From NCBI GenBank assembly GCA_016916535.1, contig CP070276.1, forward strand, positions 2,790,001 through 2,854,000: a stretch of DNA of 64,000 nucleotides. The letters are read 5' to 3'. Made by a program: the position numbers and the translations under genes. Under the pieces are notes generated by a model. The model searched no databases, was not told the origin of the DNA, and saw only the letters and a program-made list of their open reading frames with translations. The DNA comes from Dysgonomonadaceae bacterium zrk40. Lineage in GTDB: Bacteria; Bacteroidota; Bacteroidia; Bacteroidales; Dysgonomonadaceae. Shown here in pieces: positions 18,076-26,427 of the stretch (positions are counted from its first letter, which is position 1; each line of letters opens with the position of its first letter).

Positions 18076-18666
18076 TTATTTGGTTATTGAAATAATCCAT
18101 TCCGGGATCATCTCTTTGCGTTTTTCCACGAACATTGCAAACTGATCTTCCTGCACCAACCCCGAGGAAAGTATCATCGGCTTAGCTATAAAGGGGAACA
18201 TGATCATGCCCAGCGTGTTGACTATCAGATCCTCTAGGGTGATCGCCATGTTACTCTCCCTGAGTTGTTTTTCAATCACCGGCTCCGCATGCTGACGGGT
18301 CTCCCGTATGAGGTCCGCAAACAGTTTTTTATTGACAGACCACTCGTTCAGGATGAAGAGGGGGAGATCCTCGTTTTCGAGCAGCAGCCGCGTATAGTTT
18401 TCTGAGATCATCCTGATTTTCTCATCGATGGGGATGGCTTCGTCCGATGCAATCGGTCCCATCGCACTCAGCAACATTTTCAGTTTCTCTCGCACCACGT
18501 TCTTGAACAGCTTCTCCTTGCTGCCAAAATAGTAGTTCAGTAACGCCAGGTTGGTACCCGCCTCCTCTGCAATCTCCCGGGTTCGGGTAGCTGCGTATCC
18601 CTTTTGGGTAAAGATTTTGTCGGCAGCACGGATTATTTTTTCTTCTGTCGAAATTGATTCCTTCAT
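18076..18666 (-). CDS. TetR-family transcriptional repressor of the efflux operon
   Basis: A TetR-type regulator of about 196 residues. The DNA-binding helix-turn-helix lies in IIRAADKIFTQKGYAATRTREIAEEAGTN...NYYFGSKEKLF (given in parts, residues about 11-56), with the invariant NYYF turn. The C-terminal half is the variable ligand-binding, dimerising domain. An upstream extension to 18720 would add 18 residues, but ATG at 18666 (MKESISTEEK) places the domain normally. It heads the efflux operon and probably represses it; a tandem 13-bp repeat lies upstream at 18715-18740. Confidence 0.88.
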   Translation of the reverse strand: MKESISTEEKIIRAADKIFTQKGYAATRTREIAEEAGTNLALLNYYFGSKEKLFKNVVREKLKMLLSAMGPIASDEAIPIDEKIRMISENYTRLLLENEDLPLFILNEWSVNKKLFADLIRETRQHAEPVIEKQLRESNMAITLEDLIVNTLGMIMFPFIAKPMILSSGLVQEDQFAMFVEKRKEMIPEWIISITK

Positions 18667-18714
18667 TACAATAATTTCTAATTGATGTGGCAATGTATGC
18701 AACTTTTTCGGGTT

Positions 18715-18740
18715 AAACAAATGATTAAAACAAATGATTA
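18715..18740. repeat. Tandem 13-bp repeat, candidate TetR operator
   Basis: Two exact consecutive copies of AAACAAATGATTA (18715-18727 and 18728-18740), about 50 bases upstream of the TetR start. A partial dyad follows (ACAAA ... TTTGT within about 18730-18750). Position and repetition make it a candidate operator; binding is inferred only. Confidence 0.4.
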
Positions 18741-18980
18741 ATGTGTTTGTAATATTTTAACATGAATAGATGTTTTTGATGATTGATTTTCATCAATATA
18801 TTTTCAATTGGTTGAGGGTATATTCTGGAATTGATTAAGCCGTGTAGACTTGTAGCGTATGACGACTGACAATGATAATTATATCATTGAAAATGCTGAA
18901 TGAATAGAATGAGCTGTACAGGAAACTGCAATTGGAATTGTATTGGTGTTGGAATTTCTTCCAGGAAGACCTGATAATAT
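18741..18980. other. AT-rich intergenic stretch
   Basis: Between the TetR gene and the tRNA terminator. I see no gene, only AT-rich sequence with small imperfect inverted repeats (for example ATAATTATAT near 18873-18882). It probably holds the upstream control region of the efflux operon. Confidence 0.4.
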
Positions 18981-19016
18981 AAAAAAATGTCGGACCAATT
19001 AAAATCAGTCCGACAT
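18981..19016 (-). terminator. Intrinsic terminator of the tRNA-Gln gene
   Basis: On the minus strand a perfect 9-bp stem ATGTCGGAC / GTCCGACAT (arms 19008-19016 and 18987-18995) is followed by a run of T (18981-18987). It lies about 45 bases downstream of the tRNA. Confidence 0.85.
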
Positions 19017-19058
19017 CCTTTTGTGCTCTTTCAAGCTATTGATTTACAGTTAATTGTG

Positions 19059-19129
19059 TTGTCTTGCCAGGACTCGAACCTGGACAAACAGGACCAGAAT
19101 CTGTTGTGCTACCATTACACCACAAGACA
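19059..19129 (-). tRNA. tRNA-Gln (anticodon CTG)
   Basis: The minus strand folds as a standard 71-base cloverleaf. The acceptor arm TGTCTTG pairs with CAAGACA, the D arm contains GTAATGGTAGCAC, the anticodon loop is TTCTGGT with CTG at positions 34-36, and the T arm is CCAGG-TTCGAGT-CCTGG; the discriminator base is A. CCA is not encoded. The last anticodon-stem pair is an A-C mismatch, as is common in tRNA-Gln. It is a single gene with its own promoter and terminator, not part of a cluster. Confidence 0.95.
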
Positions 19130-19140
19130 GTTTGGGAGTG

Positions 19141-19168
19141 CAAAAATAGACAATTTTCCGAGAACAAA
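19141..19168 (-). promoter_or_regulatory. Promoter of tRNA-Gln
   Basis: On the minus strand TTTG (19165-19168) precedes TATTTTTG (19141-19148) with a 16-base spacer. Initiation would fall a few bases before the mature 5' end of the tRNA at 19129. Confidence 0.55.
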
Positions 19169-19178
19169 AAAATATCGG

Positions 19179-22100
19179 CTAAAGATTTATCTGTTCCGGC
19201 TCCAAAATCATCATTTTTTTTCCGTAATGGGTGAGTAACGAAGCGTAAACCGGGTGTTGCTGGAGGATGCTTGCGTTGCCTACAAGGAAAAGTTGCTGCC
19301 GCGCTCTGGTAATGGCTACGTTCAACTTGCGGTCTACCGTGGCATCGTGGTTGAGGTTGCAGAGGAACTGCATTTGATATGGTTTGTTTACGCAGAAGGA
19401 GAGTAGTATCAGGTCACGCTGACTCCCCTGGAATCGCTCTACCGTGTCGATCATCACCTCTTCTGCTCCGGGGAAGTCACTTGCTTCGAGTCGGTGTCGT
19501 ATCAAGGCAATCTGGTTCCGGTAAGGAGCGATGATACCTACTCGCCCCGGGTGGAACTTTTTCCCGTTGGCATGATAGAGATCCCGTATTGATTGCAGCA
19601 AATGTACAATGACAACCGCTTCCGATTCATTAATTTTATCAGATGAGCAATTGTGGTTCAATTTCTCCGTGGAGAGGAATGCGGTGCGCAAAGAGCCGGC
19701 CAGATGTTGTATTGGATCGTTCTTCCCGGGAAACAACTGCCATTGTTCCGACTGCCATTCCGAGGCGGTGAAGAGGTTGCCTCCATAGAACTGCCGCGCG
19801 GGGAAGGCTGCGATCTCCTCATGCATCCTCCCTTGGTATGAGAGCTGTGCCGTAGCATGATCCCACCCCTGATCGGCGCAGCGGCGTATTAACCTTTCAA
19901 ACAGCGACTCACGGCAGTCGGTGATACCTGCCTCCCGCAGCGGTACCTCTTCGACACGGGAGAGCGACGCTTGTTGCAGAACGATGGTGGCGAGCTGGTT
20001 GTGGTCGCCTATGAGGATGAACTTATCGAACCGTGGCAGGAGGCCGATTAGCTGTGGCTCGGGAATCTGGGAGGCCTCATCCACAAGAGCCAGGTGGAAA
20101 TGTTTCAGGGTGAAGAGTTCCATCCGTCCCAGGATAGAAGCCAGCGTAGCCACATAGATGCGGGTCTCTTCCATCTCCCTACGCAGTGACTCCCTGTTGG
20201 GTGCCTTCTCTGCCACCTTCTGAAGAAGCCGGTGGCGATACTTGGGAGCACAGGAGAGCTCCGTGCCCACTCGAATGTAACTGTCGCACACCTCTTCATT
20301 GCATCCCAGGGCAGCGTGGATCGCATCGCACAGTTCATCCACAGCCCTGTTGGTGTAGGCCAACACCAGGATGTTGCATTCCGGTCGGCGATGATACTCT
20401 TCTATCAGTCGACGTGCGAAGATTGAGGTCTTCCCCGTACCCGGGGGGCCTACAATCAGGAAGTACTCCTCAGCCGCTACTGCACGACGAATGATGTTCT
20501 GCGGGTATGGCAATCTGTTTTCATCACTCAGAGACGGATTGACAGGGGGATGCAGTCCCAGCAAAAGTTCTTTCTTCGAAGGGGTGGCCCCGAGGAAAGC
20601 ATAGAGGCTCCGATACATGCTGTTGAAGGAGCTATCGAGGCTGTCATGCTCAATGGCCCAGAGCCGGTTGTTATCGAAGTAGTGCCGGTTCCGCTGTTTG
20701 TAACGGAAACGTACTTCCACCGTTTCACTGTTGATGTGTACAAGAGTACCTTTTAGAATCTGTCTGTTCAGCACCGTGTCGCGGGCATCTGAACGCGGGT
20801 AGACAATGCAAATCTCTCCCTCGCGGAAGTTGGCAATCTCCTGGTCTTTGCTGTTGCGGGTAAAGAAGATGGTCATGTCACTACCTGCATCGTCGATTTC
20901 CAGGATGGTGAGATCGCAAAGCACATCGAGTGCGGCTGCTCGCTCACTGAAATCACTGTTCCAGAGCGATGCCAGTCCTGTGGGTGTTTCGTACGCCACA
21001 TCGCCGATCTTCTGGAGATAGAGCTCACGAGACACGAAGCGTATGAAGCGATAGAAGTAGGCTTTTTCAAAGTCACTGCATCGGGCCAGCAGGTCACGCA
21101 TCTCATTCACGCGGGAGCGATAGAATGCCGGCACCTTTTCTCTTTCGGCAGCCGTCGCAAACAGACCGTTGAACAACGCTTCCACCGTCTGATTGTCTCC
21201 CTGTATCAGAGCCTGCTCGTGGGCAATAATCCGGTTGCGCATCCCGGTGATCTGCCTCTCAAGATCTTGCCACACCGCGGCAAAACGCAGGTTGGTACCC
21301 GGCCGGTTGCCGGCAGAGTATAGGATCGCCGCATCAAGGGAATGACTGTCGAATCCGAAGACTCCTTCTATCATCATCCGGTAGATTGCCGTCTGTACCT
21401 CGTGATTGAGGGCTATCTTGCTGTCATCACCGGAAGGGTAGGGCAACCTCCCTGATTTCAGTTCCACAATCTTCGCTTCACCGCTGCCGGGGAGTAGGTG
21501 TAACAGGTCGAGCCGTCCCTGGAAACCATACCGCTCACTGAAGAAGGAGGGTTCCAGCGTACAGTGATGCAGGTCGATCTCCATACGTGGTAAATCGTCC
21601 CGCACAACCCTCCGGATGTTATCGAACTGGCTCCTTGCCTTCAGCATGAATTCGCGAAAATCGGCATTGGACTGAATGTCAGCACAGCTGGTATATTCGA
21701 AAGGGGATTGTTTGAAAGAGCGTAGAAAGATTTCGTCGAAGGTGAGCTGCTCCGGGTCAGTGGCGAAGACCAGCTCGTCCAGGAAGAAGTTGGCCAGGTT
21801 ACCCAGTAGCAGGTAAGAACGATTCTCTTTCTCGCTGAACTTGTTGCGGAAGTAGTGAAAAGGAGTAACGGCATACTCCTGGAAACATTCGGCAAGGGCA
21901 GAGGCATCTACCAGGTAGTCCGGTTCCAGTACGATTAAGCGGGGAGTGAAAATACCTTCTCTGTCGGTCTTACAGTCGATCAGATTGAGTTGTGCCCCCA
22001 CACGTAAAAGGTTGTACTGATCCTCTTCCGGTGCATCTGTCACCAGGTGTGTGTAACGCACCTGTATCTCGGCACCGGGGGGATCCTCACAACTGCAGAG

Positions 22101-22559
22101 TAACTCACCCCGTTCCGGATCGCACTGTAGCAGTTGAACCCGTAATGTGGAGGAAAGGGGAAGTGTTATCCCGGAACCCACTCCTTCACTTTTCACTGGG
22201 GCAGATGCTCCATCCTCCGGCGAGGAATCCCTTCCGGCAATCTCCAACAAAGTCTCTACCGCTTTTTTCGCTGACCGGTAGAGTTGCAGGGCAGACTGCT
22301 TATCTGGCTCGCGGCGCAACTCCTTTTCCCGTACCCGAAAGTGCTGCAGCTGCCATTCCAGCTGACGCGGCAGTTTCAGTTTCTGGGATATGAACACTAT
22401 TCGCGAGAAGAGGTTGGAGAATTGCAGCGACTCTTCTTGGGTCATCTCTCTGCAGAGGCGCTCCAGGATCTTTTTTAATTGTTGCACTTTCTCTACTGCA
22501 TCCAGAGGTGATGCAGAGAGTGCTTCAATCTCACTGATATAGGGGTTGGCGTCAATCAT
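19179..22559 (-). CDS. Dna2-like superfamily I helicase with PD-(D/E)XK nuclease domain
   Basis: A 1126-residue protein combining a nuclease and a helicase. Residues about 325-395 look like a PD-(D/E)XK (Cas4/RecB-like) nuclease: GRLDLLHLL followed by KIVELKSGRLP supplies the D...ExK residues. The C-terminal 430 residues are an Upf1/Dna2-type SF1 helicase: motif I GPPGTGKTSIF (about 704), motif Ia LAYTNRAVDEL, motif II LVDEASQIPEP (about 825), motif III IGDHNQLATIV, motif V TVERFQGSQRDLI and motif VI VAITRARQQLFLVGN. Likely a DNA end-processing or repair enzyme, though similar proteins occur in phage-defence loci. Its start overlaps the dgkA stop (ATGA); nothing else nearby suggests a defence system. 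Confidence 0.85.
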   Translation of the reverse strand: MIDANPYISEIEALSASPLDAVEKVQQLKKILERLCREMTQEESLQFSNLFSRIVFISQKLKLPRQLEWQLQHFRVREKELRREPDKQSALQLYRSAKKAVETLLEIAGRDSSPEDGASAPVKSEGVGSGITLPLSSTLRVQLLQCDPERGELLCSCEDPPGAEIQVRYTHLVTDAPEEDQYNLLRVGAQLNLIDCKTDREGIFTPRLIVLEPDYLVDASALAECFQEYAVTPFHYFRNKFSEKENRSYLLLGNLANFFLDELVFATDPEQLTFDEIFLRSFKQSPFEYTSCADIQSNADFREFMLKARSQFDNIRRVVRDDLPRMEIDLHHCTLEPSFFSERYGFQGRLDLLHLLPGSGEAKIVELKSGRLPYPSGDDSKIALNHEVQTAIYRMMIEGVFGFDSHSLDAAILYSAGNRPGTNLRFAAVWQDLERQITGMRNRIIAHEQALIQGDNQTVEALFNGLFATAAEREKVPAFYRSRVNEMRDLLARCSDFEKAYFYRFIRFVSRELYLQKIGDVAYETPTGLASLWNSDFSERAAALDVLCDLTILEIDDAGSDMTIFFTRNSKDQEIANFREGEICIVYPRSDARDTVLNRQILKGTLVHINSETVEVRFRYKQRNRHYFDNNRLWAIEHDSLDSSFNSMYRSLYAFLGATPSKKELLLGLHPPVNPSLSDENRLPYPQNIIRRAVAAEEYFLIVGPPGTGKTSIFARRLIEEYHRRPECNILVLAYTNRAVDELCDAIHAALGCNEEVCDSYIRVGTELSCAPKYRHRLLQKVAEKAPNRESLRREMEETRIYVATLASILGRMELFTLKHFHLALVDEASQIPEPQLIGLLPRFDKFILIGDHNQLATIVLQQASLSRVEEVPLREAGITDCRESLFERLIRRCADQGWDHATAQLSYQGRMHEEIAAFPARQFYGGNLFTASEWQSEQWQLFPGKNDPIQHLAGSLRTAFLSTEKLNHNCSSDKINESEAVVIVHLLQSIRDLYHANGKKFHPGRVGIIAPYRNQIALIRHRLEASDFPGAEEVMIDTVERFQGSQRDLILLSFCVNKPYQMQFLCNLNHDATVDRKLNVAITRARQQLFLVGNASILQQHPVYASLLTHYGKKMMILEPEQINL

Positions 22560-22927
22560 TCAAAAAGCAATACAATTCTGGGGAGAAAGATGGAAACACC
22601 GACTACAAGTGCTGCCATAGCCATGATCAGCACCGCTGCCGCGGAGAGATCTTTCACCTTTTTGATGGTGGGATGGATCTCCTTTCTGGAGGCATAATCG
22701 GAGAGATGTTCCAGGGCACTGTTGATTGCTTCCAGTGACAGTACCAAGCCGATCAACAGAACCAGAATCAGCCACTCCACTTTCGAAATGTGAAAAAACA
22801 GGCCCATCAGCAGTGCCGCTATTGCCGCACCCAACTGAATCAAAGCATTGGGCGTCTCCCGGAAAAGTAAGCCGATACCCCGGAAAGCACATCTGAATGA
22901 ATAGATTCTGTTTTTAATATATTTCAT
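22556..22927 (-). CDS. dgkA: Diacylglycerol kinase, DgkA type
   Basis: Small integral-membrane lipid kinase of 123 residues, the normal length. The conserved active-site segment EAINSALEHLSDY (about residues 66-78) and KKVKDLSAAAVLI (about 88-100) are intact, flanked by three membrane helices. It phosphorylates diacylglycerol or undecaprenol at the inner membrane, recycling lipid produced by envelope synthesis. It is the first gene of a two-gene unit with the nuclease-helicase. Confidence 0.93.
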   Translation of the reverse strand: MKYIKNRIYSFRCAFRGIGLLFRETPNALIQLGAAIAALLMGLFFHISKVEWLILVLLIGLVLSLEAINSALEHLSDYASRKEIHPTIKKVKDLSAAAVLIMAMAALVVGVSIFLPRIVLLFE

Positions 22928-23066
22928 TGCATATCTGCACTATAAATGCTGTTGTTGATGGAGTATTATTAACGTGGGTGTCCCCGAATGCGAACATCGA
23001 TCCATTACATACGGTAAGATCAGGGATTCCGAATCTCAAATATACAAAATATAACCAAAACATTTT

Positions 23067-23074
23067 TATCTTTG
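23067..23074 (+). promoter_or_regulatory. Candidate -7 box (TATCTTTG)
   Basis: A TAnnTTTG match that would start transcription near 23081. This makes an ATG at 23080 unlikely as the start of the next gene and favours ATG 23110. No convincing -33 element is seen. Confidence 0.4.
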
Positions 23075-23109
23075 TGAAAATGGATTTGCGTCCGAAAACT
23101 AATCGCACT

Positions 23110-24297
23110 ATGTCTCACCACTGTCCTCTTTGTGGAAAGGAAAAATGCAAGGAATCACTTTTTTGTGATGCCTGTTCAAATAAAATTCGTACCGAATACG
23201 AGCTGGACCTTCCTCAAAAGGTGCAGCTCGCTCCTCCACGATCAAATGATAAGCTTTCCGATACAGGATTCGATACTTTTACTGGAACTGATTTGACAGA
23301 AGCACAAAATAAGGAGGTAGATGAAGATAATTCAGCTACATTGGTTAATCAGGTGAAAAGCATAAACCAAAAAACAGATAACGTTGAACCTGTTGTGAAA
23401 AAAGAAAGCAAAGGGAAAACTGTGCGACGAATAGGCCGCATCGTTACAGTGCTCCTTTTATTGGTTGTTGCCTTTTTGCTCTACAATGAACTGATTCGAA
23501 AAGGTAATCTGGAAAGAAGCAGCTGGGATGCTGCCATGAAGGCAAACAGCGTGTCAGCTTACCTGCAATATATTGAGAAATACCCGGACGGTCTGCATTT
23601 TGCGGATGCACAGGCAGCGCTGATGCGGCTGAAAGCAGAGGAAGCAGCACGATGGGAACTGTTGAAAAAGAGTGACCGGGTAACAGAACTGCGTGATTTC
23701 CTGGAATTAAATCCGGAAAGTTACTACACCCCATTGGTAAAACGACGACTCGATTCCCTTACCTGGATGGGTGCACTTCATTCCAATACCGTGGCAGCAT
23801 ATAACGATTACATGTTGATGGCAGAAAGCGGAGGGTTCAACGGTGATTACCTGGCTGAGGCGGAAACGCGTTACCGTCAACTCTTCCAGTCCTATCCGGT
23901 GGATCAGGCCACGTTAGACAGCATCCGTTCTGTTGTGAATGGGTTCACTTCCGCGCTCAGTTCACTCGATCACGCAAAACTGGAGCCATTGTTGGCTCCC
24001 CGCCTGCAACGATACTATTTCAGAGGTCCTCTTACCCGTGAGCGATTGTTGGGTGAGCTACTGGTCGATGCCGCAAAATCAACTGAGCCAGCCATTGCAT
24101 ATGTTGTGGACCTTGAAGGTGTGCAATATGAGAAAACCATGGAAGAAAACTATAGGGTCAATGTACCATTGCTAAAATCCTACAAGGGGGCGGGTATCGA
24201 TGAACAATTGCCCGGCTACATCCTGCATCTGGAAATGAACCCTTCTTTTCAGATCAGCTCTGTCCATGAAACCAAACCCTATCCCGGAGCACCCTGA
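23110..24297 (+). CDS. Zinc-ribbon single-pass membrane protein with three internal repeats
   Basis: Hypothetical protein of about 395 residues. An N-terminal zinc ribbon (CPLCGKEKC ... FCDACSNKI, about residues 5-30) is followed by a low-complexity linker, one membrane helix (about 112-130, IVTVLLLLVVAFLLYNEL), and an exported part. The exported part starts with three tandem repeats of about 38 residues, each beginning near a tryptophan (SSWDAAMKANSVSAYLQY, ARWELLKKSDRVTELRDF, LTWMGALHSNTVAAYNDY) and ending in a leucine-rich helix. A C-terminal globular domain of about 120 residues follows. I do not recognise the function; the ribbon-TM-repeat layout suggests an envelope sensor or scaffold. 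The upstream frame is open to 22927, but ATG 23110 fits the promoter. Confidence 0.7.
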   Translation: MSHHCPLCGKEKCKESLFCDACSNKIRTEYELDLPQKVQLAPPRSNDKLSDTGFDTFTGTDLTEAQNKEVDEDNSATLVNQVKSINQKTDNVEPVVKKESKGKTVRRIGRIVTVLLLLVVAFLLYNELIRKGNLERSSWDAAMKANSVSAYLQYIEKYPDGLHFADAQAALMRLKAEEAARWELLKKSDRVTELRDFLELNPESYYTPLVKRRLDSLTWMGALHSNTVAAYNDYMLMAESGGFNGDYLAEAETRYRQLFQSYPVDQATLDSIRSVVNGFTSALSSLDHAKLEPLLAPRLQRYYFRGPLTRERLLGELLVDAAKSTEPAIAYVVDLEGVQYEKTMEENYRVNVPLLKSYKGAGIDEQLPGYILHLEMNPSFQISSVHETKPYPGAP

Positions 24298-24368
24298 AGG
24301 TGTGCTGCGCTGAAGATTGATTTCCATATGGTAAACCAAAACAGGAACCGTTTGTTTACACAGTGACT

Positions 24369-26387
24369 ATGCAGTTTCAACTAACATCAGAATACAGACC
24401 AACAGGTGATCAGCCAGAAGCCATCCGGTCACTGCTGGAAGGACTTCGCGACAAGGTACCCTATCAGACGCTGTTGGGTGTCACCGGTTCTGGCAAGACC
24501 TTCACCATCGCCAATGTGATCGCTCAGGTGAACAAGCCCACGCTGGTGCTGAGCCATAACAAGACGCTGGCGGCACAGCTCTACAGTGAGTTCAAGAGCT
24601 TCTTCCCCCACAATGCGGTGGAGTACTTCGTCTCCTACTACGATTACTACCAGCCGGAAGCTTACATCCCCACCACCGACACCTACATCGAGAAGGATCT
24701 CTCCATCAACGATGAAATAGAAAAACTACGTCTGGCGGCCACCTCCTCGCTGCTCTCGGGACGGAACGACGTGATCGTTGTCTCTTCGGTCTCCTGCCTG
24801 TATGGTATCGGCAATCCCGAGGACTTCAACAAAACCACCATCGAGGTCACCGTAGGGCAGACTCTCGAGAGGGATCATTTTCTGCGTTTACTGGTCAACA
24901 GCCTCTACTCGCGCAACGAGACAGCCGATTATAACCGGGGAAACTTCCGGGTGAAAGGGGATACGGTGGATGTCTTCCTGGCCTATCACGATTACATCAT
25001 ACGCGTCATCTTCTGGGGAGATGAGATCGAGAGCATCGAGTCGGTAGACCCACTTACAGGCGTCACCATGGAGCGGCTGGACAACTACCGCATCTTTCCG
25101 GCCAACCTCTTCGTTACTACGCAGGAGCGGATCAACCGTGCCGTAGATGAGATACATCTCGATCTGGGCAAGCAAGTGGATTTTTTTCAGGAGATAGGCA
25201 AGCCCTACGAGGCCAAAAGGTTGTATGAGCGGGTGACATACGATCTGGAGATGATCAAGGAGATCGGTTACTGCTCGGGCATTGAGAACTACTCACGTTA
25301 TTTCGACGGACGGGAGCCCGGCACGCGCCCTTTTTGCCTGTTGGATTTCTTTCCGGAAGATTATCTCACCGTGATCGACGAGAGCCATGTCACCATCCCC
25401 CAGATACGTGCCATGTATGGCGGCGACAACTCACGCAAGAAGAACCTAGTGGAGTATGGTTTCCGTTTGCCGGCAGCCATCGACAATCGCCCACTCCGCT
25501 TCGAGGAGTTTGAGGAGTTGACACCGGAGATCATCTTCGTCAGTGCCACGCCTGCCGACTACGAGCTGGAGAAGTCGGAGGGAATCGTGGTGGATCAGCT
25601 GATACGACCTACCGGTCTGCTTGATCCGCCCATCGATGTACGTCCGAGCCTCAACCAGATCGACGACCTGATGGAAGAGATTCAACTGCGTGTAGAGAAG
25701 GATGAACGAGTGCTGGTCACCACCCTCACCAAACGGATGGCGGAAGAGCTGACCGAGTACCTGGCGGGGAACAACATCCGATGTAACTACATTCATTCAG
25801 ACGTGGAGACGCTCGAACGGGTGAAGATCATGGAGCAGCTGCGGGGTGGACTCTTCGATGTACTGATAGGTGTCAACTTGTTGCGCGAGGGACTGGACTT
25901 GCCTGAGGTCTCACTGGTGGCGGTGCTCGATGCCGACAAGGAGGGGTTCCTCCGCTCTCACCGCTCCCTGACACAGACCGCCGGCAGGGCAGCCCGTAAC
26001 GTGAACGGCAGGGTGATCTTCTACGCCGACAAGATCACCGACAGCATGAGGAAGACTATCGATGAGACCAACCGGCGCCGTGAAAAGCAGATGAAATACA
26101 ACGAGGAGCATGGCATCACTCCACGGCAAATCAAACGGGCCCTCTCCTCGGCATTGAGCAAGGAGATCACCGCGACAGCCGAAGCCAGGGCTTATGTGGA
26201 GCCGGACTACTCCTCCCTGGCTGCTGAACCGTTGGCAGAGATGGCAACCACCGGGGAGCTGAAAGCCAAGATCGAGCAGACCCGCAAGGCAATGTTGTCA
26301 GCCGCCAAGAAGTTGGAGTTCCTGGAAGCTTCTCAGCTGCGCGATCAGCTGGTGATGTTGGAAGAGAAACTGAAAATTGAACGCTGA
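24369..26387 (+). CDS. uvrB: Excinuclease ABC subunit B
   Basis: DNA-damage recognition helicase of nucleotide excision repair, about 672 residues. Walker A is GVTGSGKTFT (about residues 38-47), the DNA-inserting beta-hairpin region is YYDYYQPEAYIP (about 92-103), the DEAD-like motif II is IDESHVT (about 337) and the helicase motif VI region QTAGRAARN (about 540) is present. The C-terminal UVR domain that contacts UvrC (KIEQTRKAMLSAAKKLEFLEA, in part) ends the protein. ATG 24369 is preferred over an in-frame GTG at 24363. It is monocistronic or followed by fhs 40 bases later. Confidence 0.97.
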   Translation: MQFQLTSEYRPTGDQPEAIRSLLEGLRDKVPYQTLLGVTGSGKTFTIANVIAQVNKPTLVLSHNKTLAAQLYSEFKSFFPHNAVEYFVSYYDYYQPEAYIPTTDTYIEKDLSINDEIEKLRLAATSSLLSGRNDVIVVSSVSCLYGIGNPEDFNKTTIEVTVGQTLERDHFLRLLVNSLYSRNETADYNRGNFRVKGDTVDVFLAYHDYIIRVIFWGDEIESIESVDPLTGVTMERLDNYRIFPANLFVTTQERINRAVDEIHLDLGKQVDFFQEIGKPYEAKRLYERVTYDLEMIKEIGYCSGIENYSRYFDGREPGTRPFCLLDFFPEDYLTVIDESHVTIPQIRAMYGGDNSRKKNLVEYGFRLPAAIDNRPLRFEEFEELTPEIIFVSATPADYELEKSEGIVVDQLIRPTGLLDPPIDVRPSLNQIDDLMEEIQLRVEKDERVLVTTLTKRMAEELTEYLAGNNIRCNYIHSDVETLERVKIMEQLRGGLFDVLIGVNLLREGLDLPEVSLVAVLDADKEGFLRSHRSLTQTAGRAARNVNGRVIFYADKITDSMRKTIDETNRRREKQMKYNEEHGITPRQIKRALSSALSKEITATAEARAYVEPDYSSLAAEPLAEMATTGELKAKIEQTRKAMLSAAKKLEFLEASQLRDQLVMLEEKLKIER

Positions 26388-26427
26388 CTGCTTTAAACTT
26401 ATTGCTTACAACATATAACGAAAACAT

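Noticed and set aside
18741-18980. Possible small RNA or attachment site next to tRNA-Gln
   Set aside because: No repeat of the tRNA end was found and no integrase lies nearby; the only structure is the tRNA terminator.
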